Positions 43,476 through 53,047 of a stretch of 64,000 bases of DNA are shown here, piece after piece. The notes beneath the pieces were generated by a model that was not told where the DNA came from, did no database searches, and saw only the letters and a list, made by a program, of their open reading frames with translations. Made by a program: the position numbers and the translations under genes. Each line of letters begins with the position of its first letter. Within the stretch, counting starts at the first letter, position 1. The DNA comes from Acidicapsa acidisoli. Its GTDB lineage: Bacteria > Acidobacteriota > Terriglobia > Terriglobales > Acidobacteriaceae. The stretch lies in assembly GCF_025685625.1 (NCBI RefSeq), contig NZ_JAGSYI010000005.1, forward strand, positions 186,001 to 250,000. The letters run 5' to 3'.

Positions 43476-44201
43476 ATGAGAACCGTATTTGAAGAGGAGG
43501 AAGAGATCGCTGAGCCCGATCCTCAACAGGATAGGGAGCTTACGATCAGTTCGACGACGCTGCTTGCCATCTTTTTTGGCCTTGTTCTGGTTTGCGGACT
43601 CTTCTTTGGCCTCGGCTACTCGCTGGGCCGCCGCACCCCCTCAGAGGCCAGCCAGCTTCCATCCGACGCAGCGCCGAGTAGCGCATCCGGCTCCTTGCAG
43701 CCATCCGAGAATCAGCCCAAGCCCTCCGCGGCATCGCAGCCTGCGGTTGATCCAACGCCGGCTCCGGTCGACGCGGCTCCCCCCGACGCATCGGAAAGCA
43801 CAGCACCCGCCGTCACTCCATCGGACGGCCAGCCCGGACCATCAACTTCGGAAATGAGTGTGAAGCCCGCTTTGCAGCCAGTCAAGTTGCAATCTTCGCC
43901 GCCTGCCACAGCACAACCTGCTCCCGCTCTGGCTGCCGCGGCTCCGCAGCAAGCGCCCGCGGCGACGCAGGCCGCTGCGCCTGCGGCCGCAATCATGGTC
44001 CAGATTGCCGCGATCTCGAACCCGGCGGACGCCGCTGTGCTGGTCAGCGCGTTGCAGAAGCGCGGCTACTCCGTCACCTCGCGCCGCGTCCCGGGGGATT
44101 CGCTCATCCGAGTCCAGGTCGGCCCATTCTCAAATCGCGCCGACGCCATTGCCATGCGCCAGAAGCTTCTCGGGGACGGCTATAACGCAATCCTGAAGTA
44201 G
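43476..44201 (+). CDS. SPOR-domain membrane protein
   Basis: The 241-residue protein has an acidic cytoplasmic start, one membrane helix at about 27-50, a long Pro/Ala/Ser-rich linker (55-165), and a C-terminal SPOR domain (about 170-241; 'MVQIAAISNPADAAVLVSAL', 'YSVTSRRVPGDSLIRVQVGP'). SPOR domains bind denuded glycan strands of septal peptidoglycan, so a cell-division role such as that of FtsN or DedD is likely. It follows slipin by 60 bases. The linker has no recognisable fold. Confidence 0.88.
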   Translation: MRTVFEEEEEIAEPDPQQDRELTISSTTLLAIFFGLVLVCGLFFGLGYSLGRRTPSEASQLPSDAAPSSASGSLQPSENQPKPSAASQPAVDPTPAPVDAAPPDASESTAPAVTPSDGQPGPSTSEMSVKPALQPVKLQSSPPATAQPAPALAAAAPQQAPAATQAAAPAAAIMVQIAAISNPADAAVLVSALQKRGYSVTSRRVPGDSLIRVQVGPFSNRADAIAMRQKLLGDGYNAILK

Positions 44202-44316
44202 GAAAAACGGATCAACTGAGCTTTATCGTTGGCCGTCCGACGATTTATGTTGATGCTCCGGCGTTGTACGTTAAAAATCCGGCACTCTATCTAGAAAATC
44301 CTACGTCCAACGTTGC

Positions 44317-45027
44317 TCATCCGCGCATACGTTCCGGCAGCCCGGAAGCGATCGACTCCCGCACGGCGAGCATCAGAGCATCCCGGTCGGCCACGCTTGC
44401 GGGGTAAATCGGCGGGTGAAAGATGACCCGCACCAGCCCCGGCTCAATGCGCATGCTCCCTTTCCGCATCATCGACTCCGTGCCTGAAATGGAGATGGGA
44501 ACGCAGGGCGCACCTGTCTCCATCGCCAGATAAAACGGACCTTTCTTGAACGGCAGCATCCGCCCGTCGCGCGATCGTGTACCCTCGACAAACGTCGTGA
44601 TGTGAATTCCCTTGCCCAGCACCGCACTCGCTCGCTTCGTGCTCTCGAGTGCGCCCTCCACGGTGCCGCCACGGTCAACCGGCACAAACTCCGCCAGCCG
44701 CATCCCGTATCCGAGCACAGGAATCTTCATCAGCGAGCGCTTGAGAAAGACCGATGTCCGCCCTGGCAGCAATGGAATCAGCACCGGCGGATCAAGATTG
44801 GAGACGTGGTTAGACATGAAAATACACGCAACGCCTTGCGGAACCAGTTCCAGTCCCTCTACCTGAATCCGCACACCAGCCAGACGAAACCCTGTGCGCA
44901 CTACGAACAAGGACGCCCGGTAGAGCGGCATTACGTCGCCGGTAATCAGGCACCATGGAATGCAGACAAGCGCAGTCGGCAATCCCATCACAAGATAGCT
45001 CGCCAAAATGAGCAGAGATGCAATCAT
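44317..45027 (-). CDS. plsC: 1-acyl-sn-glycerol-3-phosphate acyltransferase (PlsC family)
   Basis: Start 45027 overlaps the mpl stop as ATGA; the frame open to 45075 adds only an overlap. The 236-residue protein has an N-terminal membrane helix and the acyltransferase block I NHVSNLD (His74, Asp79, the HX4D catalytic pair), block III FVEGTRSR and block IV VPISISG. It transfers an acyl chain to lysophosphatidate, or to a related lysolipid. Last gene of the cell-wall peptide recycling cluster. Confidence 0.88.
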   Translation of the reverse strand: MIASLLILASYLVMGLPTALVCIPWCLITGDVMPLYRASLFVVRTGFRLAGVRIQVEGLELVPQGVACIFMSNHVSNLDPPVLIPLLPGRTSVFLKRSLMKIPVLGYGMRLAEFVPVDRGGTVEGALESTKRASAVLGKGIHITTFVEGTRSRDGRMLPFKKGPFYLAMETGAPCVPISISGTESMMRKGSMRIEPGLVRVIFHPPIYPASVADRDALMLAVRESIASGLPERMRG

Positions 45028-46523
45028 GTCCGGGCGAGCGCTCCCGGGATAAGCGCCGATCGCTGCGCAAGACACGCCGGGAGCTTCTCGTAGATGCCGT
45101 CAAACCCACCATTGGAGAGAATCGCCACCACATCGCCGGGTTGGAGCTGGCGGTTGAGCGAATCCACAATCGCCGCCACGTCGGCGCACAGCTCTGCCGG
45201 AGTTCCCTGCGCGTTAAGAGCGGCAATCACCTGCTCCGGATGCAGCCGTTCTCCCTCGGGAATTCGCTGTTGCTGGTAAACCGCATCCAAAATCACGCGG
45301 TCGGCAAGCGCGAGGCTGTCGACTAGTTCCCGCTGAAAGACATTCCGCCGCAGTGTATTCGAACGCGGCTCCAGTACCGCCCAAAGTCTGCCAGTGGTCC
45401 CGTTCGCGGCGGGATAGACCTGCCGCAGCGCCCGCAGCGTCTCGCGAATCGCCGTAGGATGGTGCGCAAAGTCGTCGATGATGGTGACACCGTCGATCAC
45501 GGCGCGGACTTCAAGCCTGCGCTTGACGCTGCGGAAGCTCGCCAGCGCAGCCTTGATCGCTGCAACCGGAACGCCATGATTCGCTGCCAGCGCAGCCGCG
45601 GCGGTTGCATTCAGCACATTGTGTTCGCCCGCGACCAGCATCTCCAGTTCTGCCCACAGCGCGCCGGCATGGTGGACTTCCCAAAGGCTCTTTCCATCCT
45701 CGTGGCGCAGGTTTTCGATACGCCAGTCCGCGCCCTCTGTGAATCCATAACGCTCGACGCGGCACAGCGCATGGCTTACGCATTCAGTCACATTGGAGCT
45801 GCCGTCGTAGGCGACAATTACGCCCGCGCGCGGGATCAGGTTCACCAGCCGCTTGAACGCCAGCTTCACGGCCTCTAGGTCGGCGTAGATATCCGCGTGG
45901 TCAAACTCCACGCTGGTCAGAATCAGCCCGTCCGGAAAGTAGTGCAGAAACTTTGGCCCTTTATCGAAGAAAGCCGTGTCGTACTCATCGCCTTCGAGCA
46001 GAAAGGTGTGCGTGGGCCGAAGCTGATAGCTTGTACCGAAGTTTTCCGCGACGCCGCCAATCAGAAACGACGGCTCCAGCGCCGGATTCTCGTGCGAGGC
46101 CGTCTGATAGATCCACGCCAACATGCTTGTCGTGGTGGTTTTCCCGTGCGTTCCGGCGACCACGAGTGTTTCCCGCCCGGCAAGAAACTCCTCATGCAGC
46201 ACGGCCGCCATCGAAGTGAACGGAATCCTCTTGACAGTACTCTGACTGTCGAGCAACCGCTCCACTTCAGGATTGCCGCGCGAAAGCGCATTGCCGATGA
46301 CCACGAGATCGGGACCGGGCTGGCCAGGTTTGGCATCAAGATTGGCTTCCGCGTAAGGCTGCGCCACCGGCACGCCCATCTCGCGCAGCAGATCACTCAT
46401 CGGCGGATACGCTGCCGCATCGGAGCCGGTGACGCGGCAGCCTTTTTCGCGCAGGAGTCCAGCCAGCGAGGCCATCGCCGTTCCGCAGATGCCGCTTAAA
46501 TGAATGTGCTTTCGCTCGGCCAT
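45024..46523 (-). CDS. mpl: UDP-N-acetylmuramate:L-Ala-gamma-D-Glu-meso-DAP ligase
   Basis: The 499-residue Mur-ligase family protein has the N-terminal 'HIHLSGICGTAMASLAGLLR' domain, P-loop AGTHGKTTTT at 123-132 and the central domain 'LEGDEYDTAFFDKGPKFLHY', which is typical of Mpl rather than MurC. It recycles murein tripeptide by joining it to UDP-MurNAc. It fits its neighbours dapF and ldcA, whose products form meso-DAP and trim tetrapeptide. Two bases separate it from the ldcA stop. Confidence 0.94.
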   Translation of the reverse strand: MAERKHIHLSGICGTAMASLAGLLREKGCRVTGSDAAAYPPMSDLLREMGVPVAQPYAEANLDAKPGQPGPDLVVIGNALSRGNPEVERLLDSQSTVKRIPFTSMAAVLHEEFLAGRETLVVAGTHGKTTTTSMLAWIYQTASHENPALEPSFLIGGVAENFGTSYQLRPTHTFLLEGDEYDTAFFDKGPKFLHYFPDGLILTSVEFDHADIYADLEAVKLAFKRLVNLIPRAGVIVAYDGSSNVTECVSHALCRVERYGFTEGADWRIENLRHEDGKSLWEVHHAGALWAELEMLVAGEHNVLNATAAAALAANHGVPVAAIKAALASFRSVKRRLEVRAVIDGVTIIDDFAHHPTAIRETLRALRQVYPAANGTTGRLWAVLEPRSNTLRRNVFQRELVDSLALADRVILDAVYQQQRIPEGERLHPEQVIAALNAQGTPAELCADVAAIVDSLNRQLQPGDVVAILSNGGFDGIYEKLPACLAQRSALIPGALART

Positions 46524-46525
46524 AT

Positions 46526-47470
46526 TTATCGCGCCACCGCCGGTTCCAGCAGACGCAGTTCCGGCTCCAGTGTTGCCACCAACTCAGCTTGCACGCCGAA
46601 GGTGAGCGTTACGTTGGCGCGGGAGACATGCCCGCTGCGCAGGCCGATTACAATTGGCCCCTCAAAATCATCCAGTGCGTTCAGAATCACTTCCTCCAGC
46701 AGATCGGGCCTGCCTCCGGGCGAAACGCAATCCAGCATCTCGCCAAAGATGATGCCTTTGACCCCGTCCAGCTTCTCCGATTGTTTCAATTGCCAAAGCA
46801 TCCGATCAATTTGAAATGGCTTGGCCGACACGTCTTCCAGAAAGAGCAGCTTGCCTTCCGTCTGCGGCTCGAAGGCCGTTCCCAGCAGCGTTGTCAGAAT
46901 GCTCAGGCAGCCGCCATACAGAGTTCCGCGAACCGGCTGCACCTCTGCACCTGCCTTCAGCAGCCGCAGCCCCTCGGCTTTGCCCACCCGGTACGGCTCG
47001 CCAGCCAGAGCGGCCAGCAGACTCGGCAGATGCACTCCATCCTCGCGGCCAAAATCCGGCGAAACCATTGGCCCGTGAAAGGAGGGCAGATTCAGCGTAT
47101 CGAGCAGCGTAATCTGGAGTGCGGTCAGGTCGCTGTAGCCAAACAGCGGCTTCGGATGATCGCCGAGCACATCCATATCCAAACCTTCAAGCAGATAATT
47201 TGCGCCGTAACCGCCGCGCGTGGCGAAGACCACACGCACCGTATCGTCGGCAAACGCCGCGTGCAGGTCGAGCAGCCGCTGCTCCGTGGTTCCCGCGAAA
47301 TAAAGCGGCCCGCGCGTGAGCATGTGCGGCGCTTCAATGGGCAGAAATCCCAGATTGCGCAGCGCTTCCATACCGCGATCCACCTTCGCCGGATCGGGCG
47401 AGGAGGCAGGCGACAGAACGGCTACCTTGACTCCTACGGCGGCAGCGCGGGGCTTGAGCAGGTCAGCCAT
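46526..47470 (-). CDS. ldcA: LD-carboxypeptidase (peptidase S66 family)
   Basis: ATG 47470, two bases past the dapF stop, gives 314 residues; the frame open to 48079 is only an overlap of dapF. The S66 nucleophile lies in FGYSDLTAL (Ser113), with GTLYGGCLSIL and 'IGLRSGHVSRA' (catalytic His) following in the usual order. LdcA removes the terminal D-Ala from murein tetrapeptide, making the tripeptide that Mpl, encoded directly downstream, re-attaches. Length is normal. Confidence 0.9.
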   Translation of the reverse strand: MADLLKPRAAAVGVKVAVLSPASSPDPAKVDRGMEALRNLGFLPIEAPHMLTRGPLYFAGTTEQRLLDLHAAFADDTVRVVFATRGGYGANYLLEGLDMDVLGDHPKPLFGYSDLTALQITLLDTLNLPSFHGPMVSPDFGREDGVHLPSLLAALAGEPYRVGKAEGLRLLKAGAEVQPVRGTLYGGCLSILTTLLGTAFEPQTEGKLLFLEDVSAKPFQIDRMLWQLKQSEKLDGVKGIIFGEMLDCVSPGGRPDLLEEVILNALDDFEGPIVIGLRSGHVSRANVTLTFGVQAELVATLEPELRLLEPAVAR

Positions 47471-47472
47471 CT

Positions 47473-48330
47473 CTACCAGGCCTCGCCTCGGCAAATCAGC
47501 ATTGCCGGTCCGGTAAGGTACAGATGCTCGCCGGGGCCGTTCCATTCCACGGTCTGAACGCCGCCCGGAGCAGCGACCTCCAGCGGAGAAACCGCGCCGT
47601 ACACCGCGATCATTGCAGTCCCGGCCGCCGAAGTGCCTGTACCCGAAGAAGTCGTCGGCCCGACACCGCGCTCGTATATGCGCAGCGCCACCTGATTCAG
47701 CGGCTCCGCGCGACTGCCCAGCATCCGGACGAACTCCACATTCGTCTGTTCGGGAAAATCGGGGTGAAAACAGATCTCCTCGCCGACTTCTTCCCACGGC
47801 CGGCCTTCGATGGAGAAGCCTTCGCTCTCCGGCGTGTCGAGGAGAATGACAAAGTGGGGATTGCCCATGTCGACAAAGACGCCTTCGATCACGGTTCCAT
47901 CGGCAAGCTCGACCGTCGTCTCTTCGTACTCGGGGACATCCATATCGGTGGTGACCAGGACGGTTGGGCCGCCGTTGTCCGAATCTCGAAAATCGTCGAT
48001 TGCGCAGATACGCACTCCAGCGTCGGTCTCGATCGAGAGCTCGTCCCCTGCCTGCGCATTCAGCTCCTCCGCCATCCACGCAGCGACACAGCGCGTGCCG
48101 TTGCCGCTTATCTCGGCAACAGAACCATCCGTGTTGTAGAGCCGGATGCGGCCACCAGAGTTGTTGGCCTCACCGGTCCATTCAAAAAACGCAATGCCAT
48201 CCGCGCCGATGCTGGTGTTGCGTTCGCAGAGGCGCTGCGCCAGTTCGGCCTTGTCGTAGCCCTGGGCGGCGTCTTCGGTAATGATGAGAAAGTCGTTGCC
48301 GCAGGCGTGTGCTTTGGTAAAGGGAATCAA
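47473..48330 (-). CDS. dapF: Diaminopimelate epimerase homologue with second catalytic Cys replaced by Ser
   Basis: The 285-residue protein has the two-fold DapF architecture, with 'FTKAHACGNDFLII' and the first catalytic Cys81 in SGNGTRC. The second active-site motif, normally ACGTG, reads TSSGTG, so Ser229 replaces the second catalytic Cys, clear in the DNA (ACT TCT TCG GGT). Normal DapF converts LL- to meso-DAP using both cysteines. This copy may be slow, one-sided or act on another amino acid, though the context (ldcA, mpl) still points to DAP or cell-wall peptide metabolism. Four bases separate it from mgtC upstream. Confidence 0.85.
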   Translation of the reverse strand: MIPFTKAHACGNDFLIITEDAAQGYDKAELAQRLCERNTSIGADGIAFFEWTGEANNSGGRIRLYNTDGSVAEISGNGTRCVAAWMAEELNAQAGDELSIETDAGVRICAIDDFRDSDNGGPTVLVTTDMDVPEYEETTVELADGTVIEGVFVDMGNPHFVILLDTPESEGFSIEGRPWEEVGEEICFHPDFPEQTNVEFVRMLGSRAEPLNQVALRIYERGVGPTTSSGTGTSAAGTAMIAVYGAVSPLEVAAPGGVQTVEWNGPGEHLYLTGPAMLICRGEAW

Positions 48331-48334
48331 GGGA

Positions 48335-49069
48335 TTAGTCTTCCTCCGGGTCGCGGAAAGTTTTCAATTCGCTGATGGCCGGCTCTGCAAGCAGGCGGGA
48401 GCGCAGTCGTTCATGGCGGCGTTTCGTAGCAGAGAGCGAAAAGCTGACCCGCTGCAAAACGCCGATCTCATCCCGGTCAACACCGGCAAGGCGCTGCTGC
48501 TCCTTGTCCATCGCATCGAGGATCGAGATCAGCATGTTGGTTTCGTCGCTGCCGCGCGCTTCGTAAATGAGCGGATAGGCCTTGAGGCTCACCTTCCACT
48601 CCACGAATCCGATGACGAGCATGGCCACCACCACGATGAACGTGGCAATGACAGCGGGTAAGAACAGGCCCGCTCCACAGGCCATGCCGATCGAGGCCAC
48701 GACAAAGATACTGGCGGCGCTGGCCAGCCCGCTCACGCGGCTCTTGTTGTGGAGGATCAATCCAGCACCTAAAAAGCCAATGCCCTGCACAATATTCGAG
48801 GCAACCTGGCCCTTGTTGGTGCCAGTATCGCCCGCAAGCACTGCCGACATCAGGGTAAAAAATGCGCAGCCCATGCAGATCAGCAAATTGGTGCGCACGC
48901 CCGCCGACTGGGCCTTCCACTCGCGCTCGATTCCCACCACGGTCCCGAGAGCGCAGGCGACAAGGAGGCGTTCGACTGCCTGATTGCTGACGAGATTCTG
49001 CTCAAGCTCGCCGAAGCTGAAAGGCTGAGCCAAAATCGCCGCGAATTCTGCTGGAATGATGCCGGTCAT
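48335..49069 (-). CDS. MgtC/SapB-family membrane protein
   Basis: The 244-residue protein has four to five membrane helices with the MgtC signature 'ACALGTVVGIEREWKAQSAG' (ER motif), 'GVRTNLLICMGCAFFTLMSA' and 'IVQGIGFLGAGLILHNK', then a cytoplasmic C-terminal domain of about 80 residues. MgtC/SapB proteins are linked to magnesium limitation and acid or membrane homeostasis; transport is not proven. Tightly followed by dapF. Confidence 0.88.
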   Translation of the reverse strand: MTGIIPAEFAAILAQPFSFGELEQNLVSNQAVERLLVACALGTVVGIEREWKAQSAGVRTNLLICMGCAFFTLMSAVLAGDTGTNKGQVASNIVQGIGFLGAGLILHNKSRVSGLASAASIFVVASIGMACGAGLFLPAVIATFIVVVAMLVIGFVEWKVSLKAYPLIYEARGSDETNMLISILDAMDKEQQRLAGVDRDEIGVLQRVSFSLSATKRRHERLRSRLLAEPAISELKTFRDPEED

Positions 49070-49106
49070 GCTCGTTTCGCCGCTTCCAATCCTCTGCCCG
49101 ATGCTA

Positions 49107-50810
49107 TCACCGGCCCGTTACGGCTGTTGAGGGCTGCGGCAATTCCGCGGCAGGAAAGGTATCCGTTACGTACAGGGTCGCGTCCAACTGGTCCCATCCC
49201 TTGCTGGGGGAATGAAACCTGCGGTAGACACGCAGATGCTCCGGGTGCGCCTTGACTGCCTTGTCGATGTCATCCCCGGCAAAGGCCAGCACGATCGAGG
49301 CATGCGCCGCCGGAGCCCCAAGCGCCGCCCACCAGAACTCCTTGTCGCTCTCGTTGATCGTCTGCCGGTACGTGAGTCCCGCATTGGGGACAATGGTGGG
49401 AAAGGTCGAGGTATTCATCAGCACGACGCCCGCGGGGTCAAGCTCATGAAGCCTCCGCAACGCGTCGGCCAGGGTCACGTTGTAATAGCCACGCGCAGCC
49501 GTGTTTTTCTTTGCTTCAACATAAGTCAGCGGCTTCTCTCGCAACATCTCCGCGACATTTGCGGCCAAGAGGACGAACGACGCGATGATCACCGCACGCC
49601 GGTATTTTGGTTTGTGCTCTTCCATCCACGCAAGGACTGCTTCGATGGCAAAGGCAAAGAAAAATGCGAAGACAGGCAGCATCTCCATGCCGTAGCGCGT
49701 GTTGTACCAGGAAAATGGCTTCCAGACGGGCAGGAAAATCGGCACCGACCCATAACTGACCGAGTAAGTGTAGAAGGGCAACGGCAGCCAGAGCAGCAAA
49801 GTCCAGACCCATGCAGAATGGGCCGCAGCCTCTCTACCCGGCTTCCTTGTGGGGAAGCGAAGCCAGGCAATGCCGGCTCCTATTGCTGCGGCAAGAAAGA
49901 CTATTTCACCCCAGCCAAGAGCCGCGGCATCCATCTCTGCGTCCTTGGCGAAATAGACCAGCGACACCCAGAGGTTATGCCAGCCGGGATGCGGATCGAC
50001 AGCAGAGGACGAGGTGCGAAGTTCGATTGCGCGCGCGGAATACGGCCCGCGCATGAAGTCGAGCCAGTCTCCGAAGACGACTGCATTGTAGGCCATCCAG
50101 CCCACGGGCGCGAGCAGTAATGCCAGTGATGCCAGAATGAAATTCCATCGAAACAAACGGCCGCGCCGCGCCATGCAGACGGCCATCGCAAGCCATGCGA
50201 GGAAAGCGAGAATCCAGCCGTCGTAACGCGTGTAAACCGCAGCGGCGAGCACTGCGATGACGGCCCAGAGCAGCCTGCCGGAACGACCGTCTCCTGCATT
50301 GAGACTTTGATACCACTCGACAAGCAACAGGACAGACCAGATCAGCTCGCAGAGAAAGAGCGGCTCCGTCATGGCCGTGGTCTGCATATACAGCAGGTTG
50401 GGATTGGCCGCAAAGAGCGCCAGCGCAATGCAAGCGGCAGCGGGCGAAACCCACTTCCGCATCAGCCGGTAAAGCCCGAGGCAGGCCAGCAGATAGCAGA
50501 TGGCGGAAGGAATCATCGACCCAAAACCGCTGCGCCACCAGCTATCCACGGAGATAAATGGAACGAGCAGCAGATGGGGCAGAGGCAGCCACACGGAACC
50601 AAGTTGCGTGATGCCGGGCCGGTGCGAATCGAAGAGCCGCCGCGCGATGTGGATGTGCGCCTCGGCGTCGCCGTAGAGGAGCATGGCCGCATGGCTCCAA
50701 CTCCACCAGACTGCCACGGAGGAAGCAAGGAAAGCCGCGGCGAGCACCAGAAGCTGCTCGCCGCGGCTCAGGCCACTGGAGTGAGGTCGCGTTGGAATCG
50801 GCCTATTCAC
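49107..50810 (-). CDS. Polytopic membrane glycosyltransferase-like protein (GT39/ArnT-like)
   Basis: The 567-residue protein has eleven or twelve helices. The first periplasmic loop starts with YGDAEAHIHIARRL, placing an acidic residue as expected for the GT-C fold, and the last 100 residues form a periplasmic domain. A second such gene occurs at 28974-30629 but the two are not close copies. The donor is probably a polyprenyl-phosphate sugar; acceptor unknown. It is 38 bases downstream of the PfkB gene. Confidence 0.78.
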   Translation of the reverse strand: MNRPIPTRPHSSGLSRGEQLLVLAAAFLASSVAVWWSWSHAAMLLYGDAEAHIHIARRLFDSHRPGITQLGSVWLPLPHLLLVPFISVDSWWRSGFGSMIPSAICYLLACLGLYRLMRKWVSPAAACIALALFAANPNLLYMQTTAMTEPLFLCELIWSVLLLVEWYQSLNAGDGRSGRLLWAVIAVLAAAVYTRYDGWILAFLAWLAMAVCMARRGRLFRWNFILASLALLLAPVGWMAYNAVVFGDWLDFMRGPYSARAIELRTSSSAVDPHPGWHNLWVSLVYFAKDAEMDAAALGWGEIVFLAAAIGAGIAWLRFPTRKPGREAAAHSAWVWTLLLWLPLPFYTYSVSYGSVPIFLPVWKPFSWYNTRYGMEMLPVFAFFFAFAIEAVLAWMEEHKPKYRRAVIIASFVLLAANVAEMLREKPLTYVEAKKNTAARGYYNVTLADALRRLHELDPAGVVLMNTSTFPTIVPNAGLTYRQTINESDKEFWWAALGAPAAHASIVLAFAGDDIDKAVKAHPEHLRVYRRFHSPSKGWDQLDATLYVTDTFPAAELPQPSTAVTGR

Positions 50811-50848
50811 TTTGAGCGCGGAGGAGTTTCGCAGCCCATGGAGTTATT

Positions 50849-51784
50849 TCAATCAAGGTGCGTCAGTTCGCGGAAGATGGCAAAGCGCTCTTCAATCTCT
50901 TCGCGGGTGAGTTGCCGCAGGCGTTCGGTGCCGAATCGCTCCACGGTAAACGAGCCCATCACGCCGCCGTAGAACATGGCGCGCTTGAAGACTGCGGGAG
51001 TCAACTCCGGCTGAGAGGCAATATAGCCGAAGAAACCGCCGGCAAAGCTGTCGCCTGCGCCTGTCGGGTCCACAACTTCAGCCAGCGGCAGTGCGGGTGC
51101 GCGAAATGGATGATGTGAATCCAACCCATTCCCGTGAAACGAGTTCGGACCGAAGAAGGCCGTCGCGCCATACTCGCCGTGCTTCACCACCAGCGACTTA
51201 GGTCCCAGCGACAATACATCCCGCGCCGCCTTCACCGGATTTCTGCTTCCGGCCAGCAGCTTGGTCTCGGTGTCGTTGATGAGCAGGATATCGACGCACG
51301 CGAGCATCTTGAGCAGATTGTCGCGGTGGTCGTTGATCCAGTAATTCATCGTGTCGCCGCCCACCAGCTTCACGCCGGGCATCGCATCGCGCACGCGCTT
51401 TTGCAACACCGGATCGATATTGGCAAGGAAAAGAAACTCGGAGTCCTGATATGCCGCGGGAATCTTGGGTTCAAACGAGGCGAAAACATTCAAATCCGTT
51501 TGAAGAGTCTTCGCTTCGTTCAGGTTTTCTAGATACGAGCCTTGCCAGAAGAAGCTTTTGCCCGGTGCGCGCTCCACCCCGCGTGTATCGATGCCGCGCG
51601 CGGCGAAGACGGCTTCTTCCTTCGCGGTGAAGTCCTCGCCCACCACAGCAATCACGCGCACGTCGGTGAAGTAACTTGCAGCGAGGGAGAAGTAAGTCGC
51701 CGCACCCGCAAGGCAGCGGTCCACGCGCCCTGCCGGAGTCTCAACGGTATCGAATGCAACACTGCCTACAACGGTAATCGCCAT
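50849..51784 (-). CDS. PfkB-family carbohydrate/nucleoside kinase
   Basis: The 311-residue ribokinase-fold enzyme has 'VVGSVAFDTVETPAG' at the N terminus and the PfkB signature-2 anion hole 'DPTGAGDSFAGGFFGYI' with the catalytic Asp in GAGD. Its position 14 bases after the MTA phosphorylase gene suggests adenosine or a ribose derivative as substrate, a pairing repeated in several phyla. Sugar specificity cannot be read from sequence. Confidence 0.88.
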   Translation of the reverse strand: MAITVVGSVAFDTVETPAGRVDRCLAGAATYFSLAASYFTDVRVIAVVGEDFTAKEEAVFAARGIDTRGVERAPGKSFFWQGSYLENLNEAKTLQTDLNVFASFEPKIPAAYQDSEFLFLANIDPVLQKRVRDAMPGVKLVGGDTMNYWINDHRDNLLKMLACVDILLINDTETKLLAGSRNPVKAARDVLSLGPKSLVVKHGEYGATAFFGPNSFHGNGLDSHHPFRAPALPLAEVVDPTGAGDSFAGGFFGYIASQPELTPAVFKRAMFYGGVMGSFTVERFGTERLRQLTREEIEERFAIFRELTHLD

Positions 51785-51798
51785 TATTTATCCCAATC

Positions 51799-52665
51799 CT
51801 ACGAGTTCAGGTACTTTCCGAAGAGCAGCTTCAGCCGTTCGCGAGCTTCGGCTGGAATTGCCGCCGGCTGCGTAAGAATCGCGTACTTTGCCGCGGTGGC
51901 GCAGGCGCAATTGCGTTCGGCGGGCAAAGCCGCTACAGTCGCGCGAACCACCTTGGCCGCGTTCTCCGCGTTCTGGTGCAGGACAGCCACGATCTGCTCC
52001 ACGGTGACCGAATCGTGATCCGGATGCCAGCAATCGTAGTCGGTAACCATCGCCACGGTCGCGTAGCAGATCTCCGCCTCGCGGGCCAGCTTCGCCTCCT
52101 GAAGATTGGTCATGCCCACCACGTCCGCGCCCCAGCTGCGATAGAGATTTGACTCGGCCTTGGTCGAGAACTGCGGCCCTTCCATGCAGATGTACGTGCC
52201 GCCTTTTTTGCCGGTAACGCCGGAGCTGGTGCAGGCGTCGGCGGCAGCCGCAGCCACAGTCGCGCACACCGGATCGCCAAAGGCAACGTGGCCAACGATA
52301 CCATCGCCAAAGAACGTGCTCTTGCGCAGAAAAGTCCGGTCGATGAACTGGTCAGGAATGACGAAATCGGTAGGCTTGTGCTCTTCTTTGAGCGACCCCA
52401 CCGCCGAAACGGAAACAATGCGCTCCACGCCAAGCTGCTTCATCGCGTAGATGTTGGCGCGGAAGTTCAACTCTGAGGGCAGCAACCGGTGGCCCCGTCC
52501 ATGACGCGCCAGAAAAGCAACTTTGCGGCCCTCCAGCTTCCCGAGAATGAAGCTGTCCGACGGATCGCCAAAGGGAGTCGAAACCTTTTCTTCGCGGATC
52601 TCCGTCAGACCGGGCATAGAATAAAGACCACTACCGCCAATGATTCCAATCTCAGCTTCCTGCAA
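51799..52665 (-). CDS. mtnP: S-methyl-5'-thioadenosine phosphorylase
   Basis: A TTG start at 52665, preceded by GAGGAG six bases upstream, yields 288 residues starting directly at '[11 protein letters not shown]', the usual family N terminus; the ATG-like start at 52704 is less likely. Diagnostic are '[20 protein letters not shown]', '[20 protein letters not shown]' and VTDYDCW, whose Asp selects the 6-amino purine. It releases adenine and methylthioribose-1-phosphate in methionine and purine salvage. First gene of the long minus-strand cluster. Confidence 0.93.
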   Translation of the reverse strand: MQEAEIGIIGGSGLYSMPGLTEIREEKVSTPFGDPSDSFILGKLEGRKVAFLARHGRGHRLLPSELNFRANIYAMKQLGVERIVSVSAVGSLKEEHKPTDFVIPDQFIDRTFLRKSTFFGDGIVGHVAFGDPVCATVAAAAADACTSSGVTGKKGGTYICMEGPQFSTKAESNLYRSWGADVVGMTNLQEAKLAREAEICYATVAMVTDYDCWHPDHDSVTVEQIVAVLHQNAENAAKVVRATVAALPAERNCACATAAKYAILTQPAAIPAEARERLKLLFGKYLNS

Positions 52666-53047
52666 ACAACACTCCTCTGCGCGGTGCCGCCATAACCGGC
52701 GCACTTACGAATTTCAGACCAAACACCTTAGTATACTGGTCGCCAATGCCCGTCGAAACATCCGCGGCGATAACCTGAAGGGCTGAATATTCAGCAATAA
52801 TTTATTTCAAATACGATACACTTCTGCAAACGTCGACATCGCTGCATTACTGTAACGCTTTACAACCATTGGAGCTGGCAAGATCATCCCTGCGGGCCCG
52901 AACGAAATGGAGCCTACGGCGCAGTTCGATGAATCGATAACGGAGGCGGCAATCCAGGCCCGAACCGTCCATGTCTGGCACATGGCTGGCATAGGCAGGG
53001 CAAAACCTCCCAGCGCACTATTTGCAATTCTTCGCGGAAAGTTACGG
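52666..53047. other. 382-bp divergent intergenic region between mtnP and the CSS-EAL genes
   Basis: Both promoters must lie here. A palindromic AGTATACT (about 52731-52738) could serve as a -10 element. The plus-strand frame is open back to 52907, but there is no ribosome-binding site ahead of that position. Nothing else was recognised. Confidence 0.4.

Noticed and set aside
47473-48079. 5' extension of the ldcA frame across dapF
   Set aside because: The extension is antiparallel-frame overlap of a well-supported dapF; the LdcA fold starts at 47470.
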